The notes beneath the pieces were generated by a model that was not told the origin of the DNA, searched no databases, and saw only the letters and a program-made list of their open reading frames with translations. 64,000 nucleotides of DNA from Crotophaga sulcirostris. Its lineage: Eukaryota; Chordata; Aves; Cuculiformes; Crotophagidae. Made by a program: the position numbers and the translations under genes. Shown piece by piece: positions 25,831 through 37,505 of this stretch. The DNA lies in the NCBI GenBank assembly GCA_013397455.1, contig VYZB01000121.1, forward strand, positions 62,001 to 126,000, written 5' to 3'. Within the stretch, counting starts at the first letter, position 1. Every line of letters starts with the position of its first letter.

Positions 25831-25851
25831 CTAATATAGGTCCTATATTAG
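25831..25851. repeat. Perfect palindrome with 1-base spacer
   Basis: CTAATATAGG, a single T, then CCTATATTAG: two exact 10-bp inverted arms. It could form a small hairpin or be a dimeric binding site. It may also be chance in AT-rich DNA, though the arms are longer than usual. Confidence 0.85.
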
Positions 25852-27759
25852 ATAGATGATTAAAGTAAGGTGAGAAGATAAAAAAGCAGGAACACTAACT
25901 CCCCGCAGAGCTCCATTACCGAACCATTCCTGGGAACTCCATTAGCTTGGGAGGAAAAGAGCAAAAAAAGTAATGACCCAGACAGGCTGCTAAATGCTCG
26001 GTACATGGGGCAGCCTGTAAGTACTATCTGCAAGGATGTCCACTCAATCCACGCTACTCGTTGCCACATTATATTCTGCCCATGAGGTACTTTCTCCCTG
26101 CTAATGCTCACCTGTATCCAGAGAAATTTGTCCCGTGTGTGTAGTTCAGGGAGTCATTAGTCTCCTTTCAGGTCATGGCATGCTCGTTCCAGTTGAGATA
26201 CATGTTGGCACCCTGCTAGGAAATTATTAGAGGCTTGGATAGATAAGTGCAAAGATAGATTGGTCTTATCATGCTCTTGTCATGAATTTACCACTGTGGT
26301 CCACGCAGATGCAAATCAGAGGTACAGAATGAAGTACTCCTTTAATGGCATGCACATAAAAAGAAAAAAAAATTGTCATTTTTTCTTATCCTGGGGTGGA
26401 GGGAAGATTGACATGTCATTAGCCTCAGATTATTAAAACATGACCTGCAATCCCAATAGAGTCCTTTATTCATCCACTTTTTGCTTAAGATTAAGCAACC
26501 ATTTTCTGGCCCTTAGCTTCCAGGACCTCACCTGGGGAAGGATTAGGGAAGCTGCAGGGACTAAGGTGCTCTGACCAAACAGGCAAGACATTTCTCCTCT
26601 AGGTTATACTTGTGTGTGTGCTGGGGGCCTCACTTTGCATAGGGCAGTAAATTTCCCATTGATTTTGCAAGGGTGCTAGCAATGTTTGCTTTGAAACACA
26701 CGTCTCCCGTACCCCTGCAAGGGGGAATTCAGTACAGATCTTCCAGGCTTGAGTTGGTAGCTGCAGCCCTGCTCTGGAGCTGGTCTTTCTCTTTACAGAA
26801 CCATCTCAAATGCTGTCAGTGTGAGTGTCTGTATAATATACCTCTCCTTAAACGGTTACGTTTTTTCATCTCTTATGTCCAACCTTTTCTTTTTCCTGAG
26901 GACATATTTCATCTTCCCACACTCATGCTGGCAACGGTAGTAACTCTGAAGGGGACACTGCCTTTTATATTTCAGAAGCTTTCACATTGTGCAGATATTG
27001 AAGACTCCTGAAACTATTAAAGTTATATATAAGGGAAATTCTGGTAACATTATTAATGCCTGTCATTTTAAAGATAAAAGCATTTCCTCAGTCTCCTTGT
27101 GATCTGATGGATTTACTGGCATATAAAATTAGTACCTTTCAGTCTTTGAAACCAAGTTATGTCTTAGTGACCTGATTCTCCACAGATCAACAGACAGCCC
27201 CATGCAGGTGTGAATGCTTTACGGGGACCTGATTCTGCCTTGGTGGAACTCAGTACCTCTTGCACATATGGAGAGGAAAAAGAAGAGTCTTGAGGATAAT
27301 GGCTCCCTTTTCATGGTGATATAAGGGAAGATGCAAATTGCTACTGTCTAACTTTAAGCATTCATGTAACTTGTATTACAAACGAGATGGTAACATGCTT
27401 ATTCTTCCATTCTGGGTTATGTCTAGAAAGCACTGAGTATACCTAAATGCCCTCATCTAATTATGGACAAGATACCCACTATTGCTAAAAGTATTACCAC
27501 AAAGAAGCCATTATAATACATAATATTATTGTAATATTTTTTATGATTCTTTTATTTTTTAACCCCTGTTTTCAGTGGTTTTCATAGTAAAATTACCTTT
27601 TAGGTTAAAATTTGACGTTTGTGTTTTTCTCAAAACCAAGCAAACAGAAAAATAAACAGCTGAATAAAATCTACGCAGTCATTTCAGAACAATGAAGTTG
27701 GGGAAATATGGGGGCTTTACCAGCTAAGTGTATTTTTTTTTCTTCTTTTTCCATTACAG

Positions 27760-27834
27760 ACTTTCAAATAGAGTTTGAATGTAAAGCTCCAAACTTGGCA
27801 TGTATACAGTTTTCAATGAAGATCACATGCTTTT
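27760..27834 (+). other. Exon-like segment (unconfirmed)
   Basis: A long pyrimidine tract (TTTTTTTTTCTTCTTTTTCC) leads into ATTACAG, a near-ideal splice acceptor ending at 27759. A consensus donor GTAAGT follows at 27835-27840. The 75 bp between them is open in one frame (codons from 27762, beginning TTT CAA ATA GAG) and would be a phase 1-1 exon with three cysteines among its 24 full codons. The other two frames contain stops. I do not recognise the peptide. A symmetrical phase is compatible with a cassette exon, but such acceptor-donor pairs also arise by chance about once in several tens of kb, so this is only a candidate. Confidence 0.15.
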
Positions 27835-28379
27835 GTAAGTTTGGAAAAAATGGTTAAGCAGTACATTACATGCACAGTATATATTATTTTTCCATGCTGC
27901 TTCATCCAGCTCAATCCTATGGGACACAAAGACTGCCTGAGAAATGGGCAATGCTGCCGATTCCCAATGAAACCACTATGGGCAGAGAACTTCTAAGCCC
28001 CCAGGGACATGGACACGCAGACTTCATGTCCCTCCCACCTTTATGATGGCTGCAAAGCATTAAGCGTGTCTGCCATGTGAAAACTAAGGCTTCTCTTCAG
28101 CTGAATTCACAGAGACCTATTTTGGCTGCCTTTAATGATCCAGAGTATGGCCTTAACTTGGCGCTTCCCAAGCTATTTTCTCCAGCTCTTTCTTCCTCCA
28201 TGAACTCTGTCCTTCTCTCTAATTAGCTCAGGCCAGACCCATGTTGTCCTGGTTATTCTGCTTCCAGCCTGGGAGCCAGCTCACGTCCTCCCCTCACTTC
28301 TGTCCTGAGCCGATCTTGCAGCCCCCTGCGCCCCTGCCACAGTGGGGACATGCCCTACAGCTTGGGAATAGCTGCCATA

Positions 28380-28530
28380 ATTAAACCATTTAAAATGGAG
28401 GAGCCTGCAGGGTTTGATTTATGGGGAAAAGCCATAAACTAAATATAGCTTTGCTAAACGATGAATAAGTTGGGATTAATAGTTTTGCAGAAATAAATGG
28501 CAAGCATGTTCACCAGAACAAAGAAAATTA
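28380..28530. promoter_or_regulatory. Candidate conserved non-coding element with Cdx/Hox-like inverted sites
   Basis: TTTATGG (28418-28424) and CCATAAA (28432-28438) form an inverted pair separated by 7 bases. Each is close to the TTTAT[G/T]G site preferred by Cdx and posterior Hox proteins. The flanks hold further AT-rich cores (TAAATATAGC, GGGATTAATAG, GAAATAAATGG). The tight cluster suggests a regulatory element, but this is inference from motifs alone. Confidence 0.22.
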
Positions 28531-29888
28531 TTAAACAGCGGCATGGAGTGAGAACTGAGGAGATGAAACTAAACTCAACAAATCACCCAGTCATACTCCA
28601 TGCTCTTCTCTTTGAGATGGCCCCAGGCAAGAAACCTTCTGCCATTCCTTCCCATACATCCTGGTCCCTACCCTCCTTCTCCCATCTCTTTCTGCATTTA
28701 TTCATGCCTCCACCTCCTCTCCGTGCTCCATTGCTCCTTCTCCTCTGCCCGCTGCCCCCAGCTCAGGCAATGCAAGGATGCTCGAGTTGGATGATGCAGG
28801 CAGGGGTGGAGGGCAGGAACGTGCATGGACCCCATGTGAGATGCTGGAGAGCCTCTTCAAGCTCTCTCATGAGCTGGCAGCAGTCCTGGCACTGGCTTCT
28901 TGATGGTCATTACAGGATGGCAAGTCTGCAATGCTCCGTTGATAGATCTAACAGGCTGGAGATTGCTTGAGGCAGGTGTTGTTGTGAGGCCTAATTTTGC
29001 TGACATTAAATGCCAATTCATATTTTTTTTGCAGGAGCACTAAATTGCGCTGTTTTAAAACAGGAAGTCTATGTTAAAAAGCTGTGTAAAACCATTATGT
29101 TGTAGCCAACACTCCAGGCTTTTCTAATTAGGTCACTTGGAAAAAAGATGACCTTTTAGTTTCTGCGCTGCTTTTCTAGGGTCACATGTTTCTAATTATC
29201 ATTTGTATTTTACTTTGCTAAAGCTGTTGACAAGCTGTGACTCTGTGTGTGCGCATGTGTCTGTGTGTCTGTGTTTTGGTTTGTGTGAAAGAGAAAAAGA
29301 GGGCAAGAAAGAGAGACAGTGCACATGCTTTATAGGGTTGCTGTCTGCAAGTGTTCAGCCAAGAGAAGAGGACAGAAACAATGTGTGCACTAATTTTAAG
29401 CTGATCCAATTGAGACCAACTGCATGTATGGGTTGAAGAAACCCAAAGGAGTTTTCCACTGCTTGTGTCCTTTTCAGCCATCTTCTCTTGAACTTTTCCA
29501 AAGTCCCTTCAAGAACATTTGTGCTCTCTTGGGCTGAACATCATGTAGAGCAGACCCCAAGGAAGGATCGAGCAAAGTTTTGTCATCTTTACAAATGCTA
29601 GCAAGAAAGTTAATGAAAAGATGATTCTATGACTGGGGTCAATACAAAAAGGATCTTTTTTAAAAAAGAAAGAAAATCTGCATTTTTACAAGGTGTATTT
29701 TAAGTATAGAAGATCTACCATCAAAAGCAGAGAGATAATGCAATTTCATAATTCACACATGGTCGTACACTCAAGCTTGATAATGAGCACAACTGTAGAC
29801 CAACCTGTGATTCTTGCAAAACAGTAAGGAATATAAGAAAGGACCTTGAACTCTGCATCCCTTGGTCATTTTATGTTGAGAGTAAGTG
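28531..29888. other. Non-coding DNA with a pyrimidine-rich stretch and degenerate TG/GA tracts
   Basis: A 157-codon open frame (28497-28970) runs through C/T-rich DNA (28640-28760), where stop codons are rare by composition. Its protein is rich in Pro, Leu and Ser and matches no family I know, so I do not call a gene. The region 28990-29200 is AT-rich with TAATTA-type cores (TCTAATTAGGTCAC). A degenerate TG-rich tract (29239-29289) is followed by a GA-rich tract (29289-29322). Confidence 0.5.
29239..29322. repeat. Degenerate (TG)n followed by (GA)-rich tract
   Basis: Interrupted TGTGTG units (CTCTGTGTGTGCGCATGTGT and onwards) lead into GAAAGAGAAAAAGAGGGCAAG. This is an old, imperfect low-complexity region. 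Confidence 0.75.
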
Positions 29889-30090
29889 ACCTCAAGTTGC
29901 ATCAGGGAAGGTTCAGATGACCAAGAAGGTTATCAGGCATTGGAACAGGCTGCCCAGGGAGGTGGTTGAGTCCCCATCCCTGGAGGTATTTAAAAGCCGT
30001 GTAGTGGTGGTTTAGTAGTGGACAGGTACAGTAGGACTCGATGATCTCAAAGCTTTTTTCTGACCAAATGATTCTATGATTCTATGATTT
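29889..30090 (+). mobile_element. CR1 LINE fragment, 3' end, ATTCTATG-type tail
   Basis: About 200 bp of a CR1 3' end. It begins ACCTCAAGTTGCATCAGGGA and continues through the family block GGCTGCCCAGGGAGGTGGTT and the GACTCGATGATCTCAAAG motif, ending in ATTCTATGATTCTATGATTT. Compared with related copies, a stretch of about 35 bases that should encode the RLDIRKKFF block is missing around 29917-29920, and the frame is broken. It belongs to the classic bird CR1 group with the ATTCTATG tail. It is diverged and inert. It lies 300 bp from a second CR1 of a different tail type on the same strand. Confidence 0.9.
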
Positions 30091-30300
30091 CATGGCTAAA
30101 AGTACAGAGACATACAGCAATACGTGGGCAAAACGTGGCAAGGACAGCGTGCCAGGTCCTAGGAACTGAGCTTAAATGAGTATGAAACTCCAGGCATGCA
30201 GTTCTGGGCACAGAGGGAGGCAAAAAGAAATGGATGCTTCAGGGAAGGTATGGGAGCCTCTATGGAGCAGCAGAGCTATGGCCACAATTTTCTGCTGCAG

Positions 30301-30395
30301 GGAGGAGGATAATGTTGGAATATATGGAGGATATGTATGGAATATATGGAGGATAATGTTGGAATATCTGTTGTAGGGAGGAGGATAATTTGGAA
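30301..30395 (+). repeat. Short imperfect direct repeats ending at a CR1 junction
   Basis: Three related units, each containing GGAGGATAAT followed by (G)TTGGAAT, start at about 30304, 30348 and 30378. The third runs directly into the CR1 copy that begins near 30390. The last unit shares TTGGAAT with the CR1 sequence, so the junction lies inside a stretch common to both. Confidence 0.8.
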
Positions 30396-30570
30396 TACGC
30401 TACCCAGGGAGGTGTTGGAGTCACCAACCCTGGAGGTGTTTTTATGAGGAAATTGGCTGAGGCACTCAGTGCCATGGTTTAGATGATGAATTTGTGTTAG
30501 TGTTGGGTTATAGGTTGGACTTGATGATCTCAAAGGTCCTTTCCAACCTTGTGACACTGTGATACTGTGA
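30390..30570 (+). mobile_element. CR1 LINE fragment, 3' end, TGTGATAC-type tail
   Basis: About 180 bp of CR1, starting at the TTGGAATACGCTACCCAGGG block and running to the tail TGTGACAC-TGTGATAC-TGTGA (30550-30570). It includes GGCACTCAGTGCCATGGTTT, diagnostic of the same subfamily as the copies at 2.3, 38.6, 43.1 and 54.0 kb. It covers only the last 30 or so codons of ORF2 and the 3' untranslated part. The open frame is interrupted by small changes (GTGTTTTTATGAGG instead of the usual GTGTTTAAGAGG). Severely 5'-truncated and inert. Confidence 0.92.
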
Positions 30571-33500
30571 ATGTTTTTCATCATGGGCTGGCTTCTCTGC
30601 AAGGTGTGCTTGCTGAGGGGCAGCAGAGCAACGTACAACTCTTATCCAGGGCTCTGATACAGTCACAGTGGTGTTGGTATCTAAAACCAGGGAAACAGAC
30701 ATTCAGGAGATTTTGTCAAAGAAGACAACATGTATAATGTGTATTTTAAGTGATGCTCAATACTCCAGTCTCTTGCACTAAAACTGAACTTCTGACTCAT
30801 CCATTGGTTCTGCTGCTTGAAAATAAAAGGTGTTGCCGCTTTGAACCACAGACACGTTTGTGAACTTTGGAATCAGATTGCAAACTTGTCTAAAAAAAGA
30901 GTGCCTTGACTGTCTCTACTTCAGCTAAGAGTTTAGTCCTTAATTAGTGGTTAATCTGTTGTACATCCCAGCTTAAACTGTGGCAAGTAGTAGTAAATTT
31001 TGTGGTGCAATGAACTGTTAATTATTTAGAGGACCTTCTGACCCAGTGTATTCGTTCAGTGGGCACTCATGATTATTTCATTTGTACAATAACTGGAAAA
31101 TGAAAACAAGATTCTCAAAATCTGACATAGGGTTGTACTCACTGTTCCAGGGATGAATTTCATCTCATCATTTCTTATAGGAAAAATCTGTTTACAAAGA
31201 AGACTGAAAAGAGAGAAGATTTCCCATCTGTGAGTACTTCTTTGTGAAGATTGTGCTGTTGTTTCATGAGAAAGAGATTGAGAATATTTTATTTCAGGAA
31301 AGTTCATGAGGCAATTCATAGTGAGAATGTAGTTTGGTCAATTTTTATTGAGACTGTATCCCATGGGTTAAAAATTGGTTGTGCAGCAAGAGCACAGGCA
31401 AATGAGTATTACTGTGAATGGCCCTGATTCAGAAAAGCACTGAACAGGTGCTGGATGTTAAACTTGAATTTTTGGATGTCAGTTTTGAAACAAGGCACCA
31501 ATATTGCACAGGCTTCCCAACTGCAATCTGAAATGTTGCTATGACAGTTTTCAAGGTTTCTTTCATTCTTGGCTATCTGTAGGTGGTTTCCAGGAAGAGG
31601 CACAAACCAGTATTTGCAGAAAGCCGAGTTACCTATAAATTGGTGTTAAAACCTAGTTGTCATTTATTTATTTTGGGCAAGTAGTTCTGTGTGCACACAC
31701 CTCAACACAGAAACACACACATGTGAATCAATAAATTTTACTTGAATTTGGTGAGCCGTAGTGCTGGACCCACCACCAGCACTGCATAGGTCTAGGAAAA
31801 CTTTTCATGCACAGCATGAATATCTAGCACAGGAATACAAATGCTGTGTCACTTAACCTTGTGTTCATCATTTACAATGCTTCTTATGCTGTGGCGCTTG
31901 GGTTTGGAGTTGTGTGACATCTTCTGCACTCCTTGTGTCCAGCTGTTTGAGCAACCATCTTGATTTCAAAGTGGAAAAGAATAGACCTATTTCTGTGAAA
32001 AGATTGTGCTTCGTAATTAGAATGGCAGAACCAAGCTGGAAATCAACCAACGATATCACAAACAGGAAAAAAAACATGCTTTTAAACTTGGTTTGAAAAA
32101 TGTTTCTCAAAATTGTTAAAGAGTAAGTTGAGTTACAGATGTCCATCCAGCCTGGGACAATGGTGTGGTAGTACATTTTCAATGTAAAACCTCTAATTTT
32201 CTAAAGAAAATAAAACTGTTAGGAAAGTCATGCAAAATTTCCTTTCTTATCTTTGACACTAACAAACAGGAAAATTTTGAGGTAGTCAAGGAGAGGGGAC
32301 ACTGCCCAATCAATGTTTTGAGGATTTCTGCTGTGAACAAAACAACAAAAGGCTAATGAGGTCCACTGTCCACTGCACACTCATCATGTGAAGTAACTTC
32401 ACTCCAGATCTCCACGGGAGTGTTTTGAAGGCACCTGGACTTTGCCAGGATGACCTCTGTGCTTAAAGAGAATCGTACATTTTAAAACTTCACTCAGCGT
32501 GGTGGCTACTAGTGTAAGGTCACACGTGGACCCAAATCAACTGCCTTCCAGGAAAAGAAAAACAAGCCACTTCATTGGACATTTGCAATTATAACGTTCT
32601 GCTCTTGGTAGACAAACCCCTATGCAACCAGATGGATCTTGACCCTGGTATCCCTTCCAAATCAAATTATTCTGTGAGTCTCCCTGTATCTACTGTTTTG
32701 CACCCTCTTGCACAAGCAGAGTGTGTGTTCCTAGCACAACTGCTGTCCTGGGTTTGCACATGCAGCTCCTGCAGTGTCCCCCCCCGTGCATCAAGTCAGC
32801 AGCAGTCTGGTTGCACTCAACATTGCCAGGACAACTCAAACCCTTCAATTGAAACTAAGCTAATCACGTGGGAGCCAATGCCTTGTAAAGGCAGGAGTAA
32901 AGACACATTTTTTTTTAATATGGTACCATATTAAATATGTCTGGAAACTGGTAAAATTTATTAACTATTCCTAGTTTCAGAAATGTTAGCTAGGCTCTTC
33001 CTTAATGCCAGTCCAGATCCTAATCCCTGGGGTTTAATTTCCTTTTGCTCCTCTCCCTATTCCTATAGCTGTGTTATTAGTCCTGTCATCTCAAGATCTA
33101 TATGAGAAGAGTTGCAATTAACCAAACATTTTGGTAACCTAAGAGCAGCAGGAGCAATAGTTCTGGTCTGTGCTTTAATTCTTGGGTCAGAGCCTTTCTG
33201 TCAGTGTTACTTATATGATGCATTGCCTTGAGCAAATATAGCAAGTAATAAGAAGTTCCTGAGTTTATAATTGAGTTTTTTGAATATCTTCCAAGTCTTC
33301 TCTGCTCTGTTTCCTACAAGGAAGAAGCAAAATATACCCAGAGCATAAGACTAAAAAAAAAAAAAACCACCAGAAAACCTAGAAAGAAATGGTTAAATTG
33401 ACCTACATACTGGCAATTTTGCTGACCAGATTATTTAAAAGGCTAAAGGGCTGCAGATGTCAAATCCACATATGTATCAGTAAAATGATCATGATAATCA

Positions 33501-35512
33501 CAGCTTATAAAATAGAGCTGAAATGCTTCATTAGGTACTGACAGTTTCTAAACCATGTTGTCACTTTCTGAAAATGTGTCATACTGGCATTTATTTTTTT
33601 TTTCTAGATATGGAGAGAAAGAAATAGAGAATTGCACTGTGAAGCAGGGATGAGCTGAAAGCAAATGAAAAAGGTCTCTTAAAGAGATCATCATTCTCTT
33701 TCAGCAAAGCAGGACAATGTATTAAATAAAACTGCTCTTAACCTGTTGGGCACTTGAATCCCTTGGGTTTCCTGTAGTTATTCTATTGAAAAGGAGGCTT
33801 AAGAAGTACGGATTTCAACAGCTTTTCAATTGCCTGTAGCTCTGTGTAACGAAAGGTAAAATTTAAAGGTAAAGTGCATTCACTGCTGCATTTATATTAC
33901 AGTAACTTGCCCTTGAAATTGTTCCTTTTAAAAAAACTCTTCGTTTGTTGGTTTTTGTGGTTTTTTTATAATTTCTGTTCTGGAGAATTTGTTTTACATT
34001 TTCTCCAATATGGTTTATCTGTTAGTTTTAAGGATGCAAAATGAGACGCATTTCTCTTATGTACAGATCCAGTCCCGTGTTTCATGGGATAATTCTTGGA
34101 AAGAGAGAAATATTTCACTCGGAAATATGGCATATATTTGTGAGTAAAATATGCTTTTTAGTGGTCAAAAGAAATGGAACCCTCCCCTTTTCAAAATGTG
34201 ATTTAAGCAATAGTTTACTGTGCCTACTTCTGCGTATCTTAAAGATGGTGCCTTTCACAGAAGTTCCTCAAAATAAAATGAGGTACCCAGTTTGAGCCTA
34301 CAGATATGCAGGACACATGAAAAGCTACTGAACTGATCTATGAAGTCCCTCCTGCAGGGGATTTCCTAGCAAGAACAGTTTTTCATGTGAGCCAAAAAGA
34401 CTGTAGAAGTGGCCTCAGGTACAATTGTCCATCTATTACATGTAATCAATAATTCTCTATAATATGGAGGACTCACAAGACTACTCTGGATTATACCCCT
34501 TTCACTTGTCTCATAAATTCATAAGCATTCCTCTTCCCTTTTTCTTCATATATTTCATGGTCACTACAGTATTACTCCACTCCTAGCCCTGAGAAACAAG
34601 CAATGAGCAACATAAATGAGTTATGGATGTGCAATGAGGGGCAACATTCCTCATCCAGATAAGACCATGACAATGAGACTTTGGCTGGGCTTGCCCCAGA
34701 AAGAATTAGGCTGGGCCTGATCCTCGCAATAAGGATGAGAATAAAAATAATTACCTGTGAGGTGGTCAGGGGTCATGTAAGAGCCAGGTGAGATCATCTT
34801 ATATTTTAAGCTATTAAATAAAAAAGAGGAGAACATTTACTTATTAAGATCATTTCCTAATCATTCTTATAAGATTTTAATGAGTGACAAACTGACTCTG
34901 GATACAAATTTATGATTTCCCAAAATAACAATTTGATTGGTTTGAGTGATGTCTTGCATCAAGTAATCACAGTTAATTTTGTTTCTGAAGCGATTTAACT
35001 TTGCCAGTCTATCACGTCTTCCATGTGCACAGCTGTATCTCCACGGCTGCGTTTCTGTTCTTTGTCTGGTGTAACCCCTATTGCACAGGGAGAGTTTCTT
35101 CTACAACCTTTCTTGCTGTCCTATGGATGGACCACCTCACAGATATGTGCTTGCTCATCTAGCAATATTCCTGTCTTTGTATGAACCTTCCTCATGGAAC
35201 TACTGGTGACTTCCAGCCTCTTTGAAACCTCAGTTTCTTAGCAGGTGGGAAAGTAGAAATAATTAAAATGAGAACAGCAATCAGCAGGCTGTGCGATGGA
35301 TCTTTTTCCCCACCACCATCTCTATTACATCAAACGAAGCTCAGGGAGGAGGGAATTGTCCCTAGCCTCTTTCCTGATAGCATGCCAACAGAAAAGAGGC
35401 AAAGGACAGATGTGCTGCTCATGGCTGAGTGAAGTTAATCTGAAAAAAGGAATCCTTCCATTTTCTTGCACTTCCTTATGCAATCACACAGCTTGCACGA
35501 GAAATAGATTTG
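30571..35512. other. Unique AT-rich non-coding DNA
   Basis: About 4.9 kb without a recognisable gene or CR1. It contains an A run near 33353-33366, interrupted CA-rich DNA near 31688-31722, and short open frames on both strands of no known family. Confidence 0.6.
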
Positions 35513-35858
35513 TAGAATCCTGGAATGGTTTGGGTTGGAAGGAACCTCAGAGCCCATCCAGTTCCTCTCCTCCCTGTCATGGGCAGGGACACCTCCTACT
35601 GGATCAGGGGGCTCCAAACCCCATCCAACCTGGTTTTAAATACCTCCAGGGATGGGGCAGCCACCACTGTTCTGGGTAACCTGGGCCAGGGCCTCACCGC
35701 CCTCATCTTGAAGAATTTCTTCCTAATGTCTCATCTAAATCTTCCTCCTTCCAATTTAAAGCATTTTCCTTCATCCTATCACTACATGTCTTTTTAAAAA
35801 GCCCCTCCTCAGTTTCTTGTAGGTCCCCTTCAGGTACTGGAAGGCTGCTCTAAGGTCT
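35513..35858 (-). mobile_element. CR1 LINE fragment, minus strand, older subfamily
   Basis: Read on the minus strand this is about 345 bp of a CR1 3' end. The plus strand shows the familiar reverse complement: TAGAATCCTGGAATGGTTTG at the 3' tail, then TGGGCAGGGACACCTCC, CCATCCAACCTGG and CTCCAGGGATGGGGCAGCCA. It ends near the stretch TACTGGAAGGCTGCTCTAAGGTC, which lies upstream in the element. The coding frame for the C-terminal ORF2 region is broken by substitutions and indels. Tail and sequence match the copy at 57.1 kb more closely than the TGTGATAC group. An old, dead copy. Confidence 0.93.
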
Positions 35859-37505
35859 TGTGTTGTACTTGGGATTATTGAAGCCACACTTTTCTACTTT
35901 GATGCCAAAGTCAGGCCTGCAAACTGGTGTTGCACACCTACTTAAATATGGTTTGTCTTGAAGGGAATGGCCTTATGAGGAAAAGGTATTTAGCATTTCA
36001 GATAAATTACTCGGATCAAATTCTCCAAGGCAAATGAATCCCTCTCCAGCACAATCGCTCTGAATCTGACTGCATGTATTCATGTGTGAATGAAGGCTGT
36101 AGCGAGCAGGGAGGCAAAGATGAAAGAGTGACAGCACTGCTGCTGGATGGAAGAACGAGCCTGTTACAAAGGAAAAACACAACTCATAAACCATTCTGCA
36201 ACAATGGCAGAGGACTCGGTTAGAAATGTGGATGCTGTCGGCCGGCTTGCGGCACAAATCCAGGCAACTGCTCACCAGATGTGTTCAGCTGTATGCGTGC
36301 TACCCTGGCTCTGTACACAGCCCTTCGCATACCGCAACTGCGTTGCTTGGGGTGGGCTGTGAGAAGCAGAAAGGAAGGCCAGAGTACAGTTGACATTTTT
36401 CCTTTTCACTGTTTGTTTTATATCCTCCCACTCCTCATTTTCCTCCTCCTACACCCTGGTGCAGCATACTGATGAGAAAATATTTGGTTCAGACCCAAGA
36501 AGTTATTTTTGGTTATTAAGGTTGGTGCTGGCTGCCCAACCTACACTTTCTAACTTGCCAGAATTGCATGGGACTGTTGGTTTTGCACTGTCAGCCTTTA
36601 AGGGCACATTTAAAACAGATTTTGAAAACAAAATATGCACACACATGCACCCGTGCATGTCTCTAGGTATAGATGAATCCATATGCACAGCCTTCCATCC
36701 CATACATTGAATTAGGTAAAATAAGTTGTCTTTTATCAAGTTTCACAAATATCCTGTCCGTTCCAGCTCTTATGAGCAACATCTGCAAAAAATAAGAAAA
36801 ATAACAGAGGAAGGTGTTGGATGATGAAATAAGAGAAGGTGTTGTTAGGAGAGCAGTACGCTACTGAAAAGATAAGGGGAAAGGCAGTATCACAAGAGGA
36901 TATATCTGTTTCTGCCACTTGGAAAGTGGGTTCTGTAAATTAACACAAAATAATGTCAGGGAAAGGCCCTGGGATGAGGCGATCCTAACAATGAAGTTTC
37001 TTGTGCTTGTTTGTTGGGGACAAGAAATCAAAGAAAACTCTGGTCACTAAATGGGGCACTGAACAACCCTGCTAGAGTTTTTGTACAACCAAAAGCAAAC
37101 CATTTCCCAGGCCCCCAGTTGTGCTCAGCTTCTTTGCCTTTTGCAGGCGAGCTGTCACTCAAGTGCTTTCACTAGAGTCATCACAACAGGGCTCACACTC
37201 CAAGTGAGGTTGAAGCTCAAACCTATGTTAGACTGATGCTTGATACAGTGCTTTCCTTGGGGGGGAGGGGTGGGGAGAAGAGTGAGGAGCAGGCACACTG
37301 TGGTGACACACCATATGGCCACAGTGTGCCTTTTCTTCTCTCTGGATGGCATCAGCATCTCTCTGCGAGGTGCTGGATGCTGATGACCAATGAGGAGAAG
37401 CACAACAGAGAGAGTTATGAGAGCTTGGGACATTTTGCTGTTATCCCATTCACCAGTCTTCCTGACCTTGAGGTACCTTTCAGATAAATTGGTTGAAAGA
37501 ATTTG
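35859..37505. other. Unique non-coding DNA
   Basis: No recognisable gene or repeat. A G-rich run (GGGGGGAGGGGTGGGGAG, near 37258-37275) is the only compositional outlier. Several short open frames overlap on both strands. Confidence 0.55.

Larger units (their letters stand above)
18961..28379. other. Unique AT-rich non-coding DNA
   Basis: About 9.4 kb with no recognisable gene and no CR1. It contains a run of 20 T (23604-23623), a perfect 10-bp-arm palindrome (25831-25851), and one 75-bp segment (27760-27834) with strong splice-like ends. The region 23900-24400 has open frames on both strands over slightly GC-richer DNA, but the proteins match nothing I know and it may be an old, unrecognised repeat. 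Confidence 0.55.

Noticed and set aside
28497..28970. 157-codon plus-strand open frame
   Set aside because: It runs through C/T-rich DNA where stops are rare, gives a Pro/Leu/Ser-rich protein of no known family, and has no splice or promoter context.
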